The notes under the pieces were generated by a model, which was given only the letters and a program-made list of their open reading frames with translations, had not been told where the DNA came from and made no database searches. Made by a program: the position numbers and the translations under genes. Shown in pieces: positions 1 to 8,063 of a stretch of 64,000 nucleotides of DNA (position 1 is the stretch's first letter; every line of letters begins with the position of its first letter). Origin of the DNA: Kiloniellaceae bacterium (GTDB lineage Bacteria; Pseudomonadota; Alphaproteobacteria; Kiloniellales; J153); NCBI GenBank assembly GCA_021776175.1, contig JAJFGJ010000030.1:62001-126000 (forward strand), written 5' to 3'.

Positions 1-491
1 GCCTTAGCATAGCCAAGCCGTTTCAGGGTTTCGGCGTAAAAAGGGAGGGCGTAGTTCATCAGCAAGCGCGGCGGCGTGTCGAATCCTTCTATCAGGAGGC
101 CTACCTCGTCGTTGATGGATAGGCTGTAAGGCCCCATGACACGGACCATGCCCTCGCGCGCGAGCCATGCCTCGGCCGGTGCGAGCAGGGCGCCGAGGAC
201 CGCCTCATCGGCCGCCTCCAGCAGACCGAAATGACCCGTTCCCGCGCGATCTCCATCCTGCGTCAAGGCGTCGATCTGGGCGCTGATACGTCCTACCGGC
301 AGGCCGCCGCGATAGGCCACGAAGAAACGCACGCGGGCATGATGAAAGTAGGGATTACGCGCGCCTAGATGCGCCCGCCGCTCCATCAATAACGGCGGGA
401 CCCAGCAAGGCGAGCCGCAGTATATCGGCCAGGGTACGCGGAGAAAGTCATCGAACGCCTTGGCGTTATCTGCCTCTCGGATTTCAATCAC
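1..491 (-). CDS. GNAT-like acyltransferase-fold protein, N-terminal part
   Basis: About 163 residues are visible before the window edge cuts off the C-terminus. Segments reading WVPPL, GRISAQID, GHFGLLEA, GPYSLSIN and EGFDTPP match a conserved alphaproteobacterial family usually annotated as GNAT-like N-acetyltransferase (sometimes, doubtfully, as dATP pyrophosphohydrolase). Substrate unknown. The likely GTG start (491-489) overlaps the stop of the upstream hydroxylase gene by a few bases, so the two are probably translationally coupled. Family assignment is from recalled motifs, not from a search. Confidence 0.7.
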   Translation of the reverse strand, partial: MIEIREADNAKAFDDFLRVPWPIYCGSPCWVPPLLMERRAHLGARNPYFHHARVRFFVAYRGGLPVGRISAQIDALTQDGDRAGTGHFGLLEAADEAVLGALLAPAEAWLAREGMVRVMGPYSLSINDEVGLLIEGFDTPPRLLMNYALPFYAETLKRLGYAK

Positions 492-1272
492 GCGCGGCGG
501 CCGGGGTTTCCGCTTGGCGTCTACCGATCCCATCGGCGGCGGCGCGCTTCTCGTCCAGGTCCCAGGTGAGGCGCGCGACCCAAGGAAAGCGGCTGACTTC
601 TTCCCCGGTATAGCCAAGATTGAATACCGTCGCGCTGGCCGGCAGGGCTTTCGGACCCTCGTAATAGGTGGCGAACACCTTGTCGGGCAAGAAGCTGGTG
701 ATGCCGAAGTTTCCGGTCTCGTTATGAAAGTGATGGGCAAGGTGCAGCCGCTTGATCCGGCGCAGAAACCGCCACTTGGGAGTATACCGCAAATGTTGAA
801 TGCAGTGGTTGTATTCGTAAAAGCAGGTCACCAAGAGACCCATGGAAAGGGCCAAGGCCGCCGCCGCCGCGCCACCGATCGCCCAGCCGATCGGAGCCAC
901 CACCAGACCTACCGTCGGCAGCGTGGTGTAAAGCGCGCCGAACAGGACGCTCAGATCGTTCGGATCCCGGTGGTGGTCGAAGTGGATACGCTTCCACACT
1001 GCCGCCGTCAGCGGCGAGCGGTAAAGATAGGCGCCGTGCAGGACAAAGCGGTGCAGAAGGTACCAGACAAAGGGGTAAACAACGACCACGGCCGCCGCGG
1101 TCCACACTAATGGCGGCAGGGACTCGAACCAGCGCCAGGTCAAGTAAACGCAGACCGTGGCCAGGGCCAGATAAACCTGGATCGCCGGATACGAAAAATA
1201 CGCCACCCACAACTCGCCCGGAGTCATCTTGTCGAGGCGATAGTTGGCCTTCCAAAAGCGTCCCAAAATCAT
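484..1272 (-). CDS. sterol desaturase / fatty acid hydroxylase family membrane protein
   Basis: 262 residues, the normal size for this family of integral-membrane di-iron enzymes, which hydroxylate or desaturate lipids or carotenoids. The three histidine clusters of the family are visible: HRFVLH, then HFDHH, then HLAHHFH near residue 190. Several hydrophobic segments lie before and between them. The preceding gene, lptG, ends 134 bp upstream and may belong to the same transcript. The actual lipid substrate cannot be read from the sequence. Confidence 0.85.
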   Translation of the reverse strand: MILGRFWKANYRLDKMTPGELWVAYFSYPAIQVYLALATVCVYLTWRWFESLPPLVWTAAAVVVVYPFVWYLLHRFVLHGAYLYRSPLTAAVWKRIHFDHHRDPNDLSVLFGALYTTLPTVGLVVAPIGWAIGGAAAAALALSMGLLVTCFYEYNHCIQHLRYTPKWRFLRRIKRLHLAHHFHNETGNFGITSFLPDKVFATYYEGPKALPASATVFNLGYTGEEVSRFPWVARLTWDLDEKRAAADGIGRRQAETPAAARD

Positions 1273-1405
1273 GCTCGATTACCCGGTGAATGGTGACTTG
1301 ATCGCCCGCCATGCGGGTCTTCGGTTAAGTTACGAATGAACCCATCGCACCCTGCGGCGGACCGCCATCGTGTGAGCGGCCGTGCGCGGAACCTCGAGGG
1401 CATGC

Positions 1406-2479
1406 CTATTCCTCAAGCTTGAGCAAAAGCCAGAATGCAAGACTGGCAAACAAGAACATGGGGCCCCAAACCGCGATGAGGGGGGGGAGCACGCCATCTT
1501 CACCCAAGGTTAGCAAGAATCGCTCGGCGATAAAGAACAAAAAGCCCGTGGAAATCACCGCGAAGCTCGCAAGCAGCAGGCGGCTACGACGCCCAAGGAG
1601 CAGGCCGAGCGGCGCCGCAAGCAGAACCATGATCAGGGAAGCCCCCGGTTGCGCCAACTTGCGCTGCAACCAAAGCGCATAGACATGCGGCGGCCGCTCT
1701 CCAAGAGGTTGCTGCCGCCGGATTTCCAATAGATCGGCGAAGGCCAACTCTTCCAGCGGGGCCGCAAGCTTGGAGAACCTGCTTGGGGAAATGGGAAGAT
1801 CGAATGCCGCTTGGTCGCCAAGGCTCTCTTGATTCGCCCCCATGGCCGATCGCTCGACACCTTCAAAGTGCCACCGGGAATCGCTGAAGGTCGCCAGCCT
1901 GGCCGTGAAATAGTCGCTCATGCGTCCTTCCTCGCCGCGCCGGATGACGGTGATCCCGTAAAGCTGCCGGCCGTTCAAACTGGAGTATCCGGTATGGACC
2001 AGCGCATCGCCGGCGGCGAACCATGTCGGCGCGCGGCTCGGCGAACCTTTCGGCGGCAATCCGTGGTAGTCGAGCTCTGCCCAAAGGCGCAGGCGGCCGG
2101 CCGTTTCCGGTAAGATGTCGTTGGCAAACCAGAAGTGGGCCCCAGCCACGGCGGTGGCGGCCAGCAGCAGGTTGCCAATCACCCAGTGAATCGACACGCC
2201 CGCCGCTTGTAACGCCACCATCTCGCCGTGGATCGAATACTGGAACAGCATGATCATGGCTGCCAGCAAGACGGCCAAGGGTACCAGCAGCGACACGATT
2301 TCGGGTAGCCGCAGGCCGCTATAAATTAATAACGGCTGCACCAATCCGCCCCCCCCGTTCGTGATATCGGCGGTATTGGCAATGACATCGAACACCAGGA
2401 GAATTCCGGTTAACCCGGCCAATGCCTGGCCGAACCGCACGAAGAAGCTCCACAAGATATAGCGGGCGAAAATGGACAT
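1406..2479 (-). CDS. lptG: LPS export ABC transporter permease LptG
   Basis: 357 residues of the YjgP/YjgQ permease family, which with LptF and the ATPase LptB extracts lipopolysaccharide from the inner membrane toward the LptC/LptA bridge. The architecture is as expected: hydrophobic helices in the first ~110 residues, a long periplasmic beta-jellyroll-like middle, and three C-terminal helices ending LLKLEE. The start lies 3 bp after the lptF stop, so the pair is translationally coupled. Second place in the pair and the slightly shorter length favour LptG over LptF. Confidence 0.9.
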   Translation of the reverse strand: MSIFARYILWSFFVRFGQALAGLTGILLVFDVIANTADITNGGGGLVQPLLIYSGLRLPEIVSLLVPLAVLLAAMIMLFQYSIHGEMVALQAAGVSIHWVIGNLLLAATAVAGAHFWFANDILPETAGRLRLWAELDYHGLPPKGSPSRAPTWFAAGDALVHTGYSSLNGRQLYGITVIRRGEEGRMSDYFTARLATFSDSRWHFEGVERSAMGANQESLGDQAAFDLPISPSRFSKLAAPLEELAFADLLEIRRQQPLGERPPHVYALWLQRKLAQPGASLIMVLLAAPLGLLLGRRSRLLLASFAVISTGFLFFIAERFLLTLGEDGVLPPLIAVWGPMFLFASLAFWLLLKLEE

Positions 2480-2482
2480 CCC

Positions 2483-3655
2483 TCAACCCGTGTTTCCCTT
2501 GGCCCATTCCGCCTGGTCCGCACGGGGGCGTCTTATCGTCCAGCGGGCAAGGTTGCAGCCATTCGATTCGGAAGCGTGGGCAAACAGCAAGCTGGCGGTC
2601 CCAATCAAGACCAGGAGAGGTGGGACAAACGCAATCCACGCAGGCACCGCACCTTCACCCGCGAAGGCCGCGGCCAAGCTTAACGTTTTCTGATAAAGCA
2701 CCAGCACGCCGATACCCAGTGAGATCCCATAGGCGCGCCTGGCGCGCCCGCTGCCGATAAGGCCGAGCGGAATCGCGAGCACCGCCAGGGCCGGCAACGA
2801 CAGCGCGTGAACGATCCGGCTATAAAGCTCCGCCCGCATCCCGTCCGAGGTTACAAGGTCAACCATAGGAGCTTGGCCCCGCGCCAGCTCCATCAAGGTC
2901 AGTTCGCGCTCGTTCCGGCCCCGTGGGCCGTAGGGCGCCTCGACCTCGACCGGCAGTTTCACCGTGTAGTTGGAAAAGGTCATGGTACCCGAACGAGCGC
3001 CTCCTTTACCGCCAACGATGATTCCATCTTGCAACTCGGCCACCAAGGTAGCGTTCCCGGCCTCGTGCAAGAGCCGAGCTCTCGCCGCCGTAATCACCAA
3101 GCGCTCGCCATTGGCGCGGCGCACCTCGGCGAAAAAGCCGCGAAACAGGCTGCCGCCCCGCACAACTTCATCGGCGCGCAACACCAAGCGGTCATTGACG
3201 CGATAGAACACACCCGAGCGCAAGCGAAGAGCGGGCGAAGTATTCGTTAATTCATGAAGCGTAGCGCGATAGGCGTAGCGGGAGTAAGGCTGCACGACCG
3301 CCGCGTTGATCAGCATGACCCCGGCCAGCATGGCCGAAAGCGCGAAGATCGGCCGTGACAGCCGGCGCAGCGGTGCCCCCGTGTTCAACATGGCGGTCAA
3401 CTCGTTGCTTGCGGATAAATTGCTGAAAGCAAGCATTATGCCGACAAACAGGGCCACCGGGACCGCCAATCCAAGGTAGTGAGGGACGAGGTAGGCAAGA
3501 AGTTCGAGAGCGCCCGCGAGGTTACCGCCCTCTTCCGCGATGCCCTGCACAATTCTCAACAGGCGCTCCAGCGACAGCGCGAGCAACGCGATCGCCAGCG
3601 ACAGCAGGACCGGCGCCGCGATACGCCTGAGCAAGTAGCGCGAAAAAACCTTCAT
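2483..3655 (-). CDS. lptF: LPS export ABC transporter permease LptF
   Basis: 390 residues of the YjgP/YjgQ family. Two N-terminal membrane segments are followed by the helix region around VPVALFVGIMLAFSNL, a periplasmic domain, and C-terminal membrane helices near residues 290-360. It acts with LptG and LptB in LPS transport. It starts 33 bp after the HIT-family gene and runs almost directly into lptG, giving the likely operon HIT-lptF-lptG. The C-terminal tail after the last helix is somewhat longer than usual and basic. Confidence 0.9.
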   Translation of the reverse strand: MKVFSRYLLRRIAAPVLLSLAIALLALSLERLLRIVQGIAEEGGNLAGALELLAYLVPHYLGLAVPVALFVGIMLAFSNLSASNELTAMLNTGAPLRRLSRPIFALSAMLAGVMLINAAVVQPYSRYAYRATLHELTNTSPALRLRSGVFYRVNDRLVLRADEVVRGGSLFRGFFAEVRRANGERLVITAARARLLHEAGNATLVAELQDGIIVGGKGGARSGTMTFSNYTVKLPVEVEAPYGPRGRNERELTLMELARGQAPMVDLVTSDGMRAELYSRIVHALSLPALAVLAIPLGLIGSGRARRAYGISLGIGVLVLYQKTLSLAAAFAGEGAVPAWIAFVPPLLVLIGTASLLFAHASESNGCNLARWTIRRPRADQAEWAKGNTG

Positions 3656-3687
3656 CTACCAGCCGCGAAATCGCTTAACCCGAGGGA

Positions 3688-4137
3688 TCATGGGCCCGGC
3701 CAGGCCGCGCGCACGGCCTCAAGGAGCGAGCCAGACTCCGAGGTATCGATCTCCAAGGCCGCGCCAAGATCGGGCGGCCCCGGCCAAGCGGAGTCCCGAT
3801 ACACGGCGCCCTCGAACTCCCGCTCCCGGCTATAGCGGGGCAAGACATGAAAATGCACGTGCGGATCGACCATCATCAACATCAGATAATTAATCTTGTC
3901 GAAGGCGAAAAGCCCGGCAAGAACCATTTCGATGTCGCGAACGGCGCGCGGCAGTTCGGCGAAGGCGCCTGTGCCGATCTCGGAAAACGCGGTAACGTCT
4001 TCCTTGCAGATTAGCACAAGGGCGCCGAGCGTCGCCTGCCGGGGGCGCAATTGGACCGTCCAGTGGCCATATTCCCGGATGAGAGTCTGCGGGTAGCCGA
4101 AAGTTAACATAGTTGCAAGTGGATTGACCGTAGACAT
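3688..4137 (-). CDS. HIT family hydrolase-like protein
   Basis: 149 residues. The histidine-triad signature is visible as HVHFHVLPRY near residue 95. HIT proteins hydrolyse or transfer nucleotide-linked groups; the substrate here is unknown. The start could be residue 1 or a Met about nine residues in. It is the first gene of a likely operon with lptF-lptG. The divergent upstream region carries a large inverted repeat. Confidence 0.8.
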   Translation of the reverse strand: MSTVNPLATMLTFGYPQTLIREYGHWTVQLRPRQATLGALVLICKEDVTAFSEIGTGAFAELPRAVRDIEMVLAGLFAFDKINYLMLMMVDPHVHFHVLPRYSREREFEGAVYRDSAWPGPPDLGAALEIDTSESGSLLEAVRAAWPGP

Positions 4138-4185
4138 ACAATAATTCCTCGCGTCGCCCTTTCTCTCCCGCGCCGCTCAACTGAA

Positions 4186-4265
4186 CTTGTGGGCAAAATC
4201 CGACATATGGTACCCCTAGGCTCACATGGTCGTAGGGGTACCATATGTCGGATTTTATCCACAAG
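4186..4265. repeat. long near-perfect inverted repeat (34-nt arms, 12-nt loop)
   Basis: Arms at 4186-4219 and 4232-4265 are reverse complements with three mismatches; the core reads CATATGGTACCCCTA on one side. It lies between the divergent HIT gene and flippase gene. The arms are far longer than a typical operator and there is no T-run as expected of a terminator. It could be a cruciform or a small palindromic mobile element. Function unknown. Confidence 0.85.
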
Positions 4266-4426
4266 CACGCCACGCACATAGAAGACACGATCATGCGGTG
4301 TGGCGGATGATCGGTGCCCCATGTTCTATATTATCCCATATCGCGCCGCTTCAGGTGACGGCCGCCACCTGGATCCGCGGCCGTGGGATGTCCGGTATCG
4401 GCCTGTAATCGCAACACTGAACCAAT

Positions 4427-5827
4427 ATGAATCGAGATACTAACGGCGATGAGGGCCAGCCCCCAAAGGCGAGCGTGACAAGCCGCTGGCCGATCGGCCC
4501 GCGTGTTCTCGCCTGGCTCCGGGTCACGGTTCTGCTCCGGCCGTTCCGGAACGCGGGCGTCCTCCTTATGGGGCGGAGCGCCGGCGCGCTCTTCAGCCTG
4601 ATCTATCTGGCCCTGGCCGCCCGCACGCTGGGCGCGGAAACTTTCGGCGTCCTGGTGCTGCTACATACCTTTGTCCATACCATCGGGGAGCTTACAAAGT
4701 TCCAGTCGTGGCAGGCCGTTCTGCGCTATGGCGCACTGGCGCTGGCCGAGAACCGCTTGGCCGATCTGCAACGCCTCGTGAAATTCACCTTGCTCCTGGA
4801 TCTCGTGGGTGTTCTGGCCGGCGTCGGCATCACGCTCCTGTGCTTGAGTCCAGCCCTCCGGCTGTTCAACATTCCTTCCGAGGTGGAACCCCTGGCCACC
4901 GCCTATGTCGCTTCCATCGTCTTCATGTCGCCGGCGATGCCGAATGGATTTCTGCGGCTGTTCGATCGCTTCGACCTGATCGCGGTGCAATCCGTCATCA
5001 GCCCGGCGATCCGCCTGCTTGGCGCCGTGGCGATCTGGATCGCCGGGGCGGGATTGACGGCCTTCGTTGCGGTCTGGTTCATAGCGACCGCCGCGAGTGG
5101 GATCGCGCTCATGGTTTTGGCGCTACGAGAGCTTCATCGGCAAGGCGTCTTACGCGGCATGACGGCTTCTCTACGCGGATTGACGGCATCCCATGAGCGG
5201 ATCTGGCCGTTCGTCTGGGGCACGAATCTCAACACGACACTCAACCTTGTTTCCGATAAAATCGGCACCCTCGCGGTCGGCTGGTTGTTAGGCCCGCAAG
5301 CCGCCGGACTTTTTCGCATCGCCAGCCACGTCGCCGACGCGCTTGGCAAACCGGCCAGCAAGTTGCTAACGCCCGCTATCTATCCCGAACTGGCGCGGCT
5401 CTCCGCTGGCGGCGACGCCGCGGCCACGCGCGACATGGTCAAGCGCTCGGCACTCTTGGCCGGTGGGGCGGTCGCAGGCGTGTTCGCCCTCCTGGTTGTT
5501 TTGGGGCAACCTCTCCTCCACTACGTTTTCGGGGCGGAATTCGTGGCCGCCTATGAGGTTATGCTTTTGCTGTCCCTCGCTGGGGTGATCGCGACCGTAT
5601 CCTTCCCATTGGAGCCGCTGCTCGTCTCCGCCGGTCGGATGCGGGCCGTATTGACCGCGCGAATCACGGCCACCGCTCTTTATCTCTTCTTGCTCTATCT
5701 ATTGCTTCGGCAAATAGGCATCGCCGGCGCCGGCATTGCCACGCTCGCCTACACCGGCGCCACGGCGGCACTGTTGCTCGTTTTCGTTCTCCGCGCCTGG
5801 AGACTCAACAGACACCCGGCGGCATGA
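4427..5827 (+). CDS. polysaccharide flippase (Wzx / PST-type, MOP superfamily)
   Basis: 466 residues made almost entirely of hydrophobic segments, with the repeated-helix pattern of oligosaccharide flippases that move lipid-linked sugar units to the periplasm. Features supporting this are the GAETFGVLVLLHTF-like start after the first helix pair and the FRIASHVADALGKPASKLLTPAIYP region in the middle. An intrinsic terminator overlaps its stop codon. The neighbouring CDP-glycerol-transferase-like gene on the same strand suggests a role in surface glycan assembly. Confidence 0.8.
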   Translation: MNRDTNGDEGQPPKASVTSRWPIGPRVLAWLRVTVLLRPFRNAGVLLMGRSAGALFSLIYLALAARTLGAETFGVLVLLHTFVHTIGELTKFQSWQAVLRYGALALAENRLADLQRLVKFTLLLDLVGVLAGVGITLLCLSPALRLFNIPSEVEPLATAYVASIVFMSPAMPNGFLRLFDRFDLIAVQSVISPAIRLLGAVAIWIAGAGLTAFVAVWFIATAASGIALMVLALRELHRQGVLRGMTASLRGLTASHERIWPFVWGTNLNTTLNLVSDKIGTLAVGWLLGPQAAGLFRIASHVADALGKPASKLLTPAIYPELARLSAGGDAAATRDMVKRSALLAGGAVAGVFALLVVLGQPLLHYVFGAEFVAAYEVMLLLSLAGVIATVSFPLEPLLVSAGRMRAVLTARITATALYLFLLYLLLRQIGIAGAGIATLAYTGATAALLLVFVLRAWRLNRHPAA

Positions 5828-5845
5828 AACCGCCGGCTCTTTTTC
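5816..5845 (+). terminator. rho-independent terminator of the flippase gene
   Basis: A perfect 7-bp stem (CCGGCGG at 5816-5822, CCGCCGG at 5830-5836) has a loop containing the TGA stop codon and is followed by CTCTTTTT. Its position at the gene end fits an intrinsic terminator. Confidence 0.75.
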
Positions 5846-6015
5846 CTTGCATCGGTCATAGCCGCCATGCATGACCAAAGCTCTCTCGCGGTCCTGAGCT
5901 CGCTTCAGATACAGTCTGCCCTTGCTCACCAAAGGGGGCGGCCCAGTGGGGCCGTCGAGCGCCGACAGTTCGCCGGCGGCGAGCGCCTCTATGGCGCGCG
6001 CATAGGACCCTGAAA

Positions 6016-7182
6016 GTGACGAGAATGCGCGTCGGTTTTCTTTTCAATCATTATGCGACCCACCAAGTACCGCACGCCGCGCCCTATGCGTTCGAGCTTT
6101 CGCGACGCCACCCGGGCTTGGATGTCGTTATCGCGGCATCGAGCGAGGCGGAACTGGAATCGGCGACGGCCATCGGCAAGCTTTACCCCGGCCACGGTTG
6201 CCGCTTCAAACTTCTACGGCCGGCGTGGTGGTATCCGTTAATCGATCCCGTCGTCTCCAAATTCGCGTTCATGCGCAAGGACCGGATCCTCAAGGACAAC
6301 CTGGATTTCTTCGCCGGCCTGGACGTCTTGGCCGCGCCGGATCTGCACTGCCGGCGGCTGCGCACCAAACACAAATTGAAGAATCTTAAACTCATACACA
6401 CGAGGCATGGCGCCGGCGACCGTAAAGTCGCGTCCGATACGTCCTTGGCGCTATTCGATTTCGTCCTGCTGCCCGGCCGGAAATGCGCCGGCCGTTTCAG
6501 CGCCCTGGGCTATCTGCACCCAGGACATTACGCCATATCCGGTTGGTCGAAACTCGAAGTCATGCGCGCCCTCAACCCAAAGCCGCGCCGCTTTTTCGAT
6601 AATGACAACCCGGTCGTGATCTACAATCCTCATTTCGATCAGCGTGTCGGGTCCTGGGCGCGCATGGGGCGTTCGGTTCTGGATTTCTTCCTCGCCAACC
6701 CGTCGTACAACCTGATTTTCGCGCCCCACCTGGTTTTGTTCAAAAGGGCCTGGCGTCACCGCGCCTCGCTGGCGCGCAAGTACCGCCGCGCCTCGAATAT
6801 TCTAATCGACACGCAAAGCGACGCCTTGGCGGACATGACCTATTTATTCGCGGCCGACATTTATCTCGGCGACGTCAGTAGCCAGGCTTATGAGTTTTTG
6901 ATCGAGCCAAGACCTTGCGTCTTTCTGAACGCCCATGGCGTTTCCTGGGAGTCCGACCCGCATTACACCCACTGGCGGTTTGGACCGGTGATCGGCGATG
7001 TCCCGCACGAATTGGGCCCTGCGCTGGCCGAGGCCTTCAACAGCCACCCCAGGTTTAAGCCTATCCAGGAGAGCGGCATCGCCGAGACTTTCAATCTCCA
7101 GCCCGATAGCACCGCCGCCGAGCGTGGGGCCGACGCCATTGCCCGCTTTCTATCCACCGGTGTTTACGACGAGCCAAGCTAG
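6016..7182 (+). CDS. CDP-glycerol glycerophosphotransferase-like (TagB/TagF fold) enzyme
   Basis: 388 residues. The C-terminal GDVSSQAYEFL segment followed by RPCVFLN matches the nucleotide-binding end of the CDP-glycerol:poly(glycerophosphate) transferase family. The mid-protein THRHGAG-like stretch (HTRHGAGDR) and IYNPHFD are also family-like. It probably transfers a glycerol-phosphate or sugar-phosphate to a surface glycan; donor and acceptor are unknown. A GTG start with AGGA 8 nt upstream is used here; an ATG three codons later is possible. About 190 bp of featureless sequence separates it from the flippase terminator. Confidence 0.7.
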   Translation: MTRMRVGFLFNHYATHQVPHAAPYAFELSRRHPGLDVVIAASSEAELESATAIGKLYPGHGCRFKLLRPAWWYPLIDPVVSKFAFMRKDRILKDNLDFFAGLDVLAAPDLHCRRLRTKHKLKNLKLIHTRHGAGDRKVASDTSLALFDFVLLPGRKCAGRFSALGYLHPGHYAISGWSKLEVMRALNPKPRRFFDNDNPVVIYNPHFDQRVGSWARMGRSVLDFFLANPSYNLIFAPHLVLFKRAWRHRASLARKYRRASNILIDTQSDALADMTYLFAADIYLGDVSSQAYEFLIEPRPCVFLNAHGVSWESDPHYTHWRFGPVIGDVPHELGPALAEAFNSHPRFKPIQESGIAETFNLQPDSTAAERGADAIARFLSTGVYDEPS

Positions 7183-7217
7183 AGCACGCAGCGGAGCGCC
7201 GCTGGTGGGGAGGCGTG

Positions 7218-7670
7218 TCACGAGGCCAGAGCCACGCGGCCGGCCATGCAGGTATCGCGCAGAACATCCACCTCGAGTTTCATCTCTTCCAGCCGGTATT
7301 TGACGACATCGCCGATACTGACGATGCCGCGAAGTCCGCCCTCCTCGACCACCGGAAGATGCCTAATCCGGGCCCGCGTCATAACCGCCATGACATGCTT
7401 CACGCTGTCCTGGGGCGCACAGGTCTTGACCGTTTGGGTCATGAGTTCCGAGGCCCTCATGTTCAGAACAGCCGGGCCGTGTTCGGCCAAGCCGCGCACG
7501 ATGTCCCGTTCCGAGATGATACCAGCGATCCGCTCGCCGCCTGGGCCGGTCACGATGAGCGCCCCGATACGTTCAAGCGTCATTTTACGCATTAGCGTCT
7601 GAATGGATATTTCGCGCCGTGTCGTCACGACTCGGCGGCCTTTCACCGTCAAGAGGGCTGCGACGTTCAT
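7218..7670 (-). CDS. CBS domain pair protein
   Basis: 150 residues consisting of two CBS motifs: one from about residue 10 to 70 (ISIQTLM, GIISERDIVRGL) and one from about 80 to 135 (VMTRARIRHLPVVE, GIVSIGDVVKY). Such stand-alone pairs bind adenine nucleotides and regulate partner proteins. The start was set at the ATG preceded by GGAGGA at 7-nt spacing; a longer reading frame exists upstream but lacks a ribosome site. It is convergent with the preceding transferase gene. Confidence 0.88.
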   Translation of the reverse strand: MNVAALLTVKGRRVVTTRREISIQTLMRKMTLERIGALIVTGPGGERIAGIISERDIVRGLAEHGPAVLNMRASELMTQTVKTCAPQDSVKHVMAVMTRARIRHLPVVEEGGLRGIVSIGDVVKYRLEEMKLEVDVLRDTCMAGRVALAS

Positions 7671-8063
7671 GGTTGTTCCTCCGTTTCGTGAATTTACCCG
7701 TTGCCAGCGGCCACGGCCACGCAACGCCAATAGTATTAGAGGAGGTCCGCCGCCACCCGTGTGATGGCCGTCACAGATCAAGGTAACGTGACGGTTGGGT
7801 AGCGATCCGTGAACGCCCGGACGCCCCCCTCGCCGCGCGGCAACCCTTGTGCCATCTTACCGGCAGACAACCGGTAACACGGCCGTCCGAGAATGTACCC
7901 GCGTTTCCCGCCAGCGCCGATCTTCTCCAGACTCGTTCTCACGAGTCGATCCCCAATATTTGATGTGCATTGCACGCACGGAATAACTTCAATTGGGCAT
8001 GACGATCTTTCATTCCACGCGGCGGCGCTTGCAACCCGGCCTCACACCTGCCGCCGCGATGTC
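7671..8063. other. intergenic region between divergent CBS and beta-helix genes
   Basis: This stretch must hold both promoters. An open frame runs through much of it in phase with the beta-helix gene, but it shows no signal peptide or ribosome site. No repeat or further gene was recognised. Confidence 0.4.

Noticed and set aside
7190-7205. CAGCGG-AGCG-CCGCTG hairpin as terminator between the transferase and CBS genes
   Set aside because: Only a 6-bp stem with no T-run on either strand; it could be a weak bidirectional stop but the evidence is too thin.
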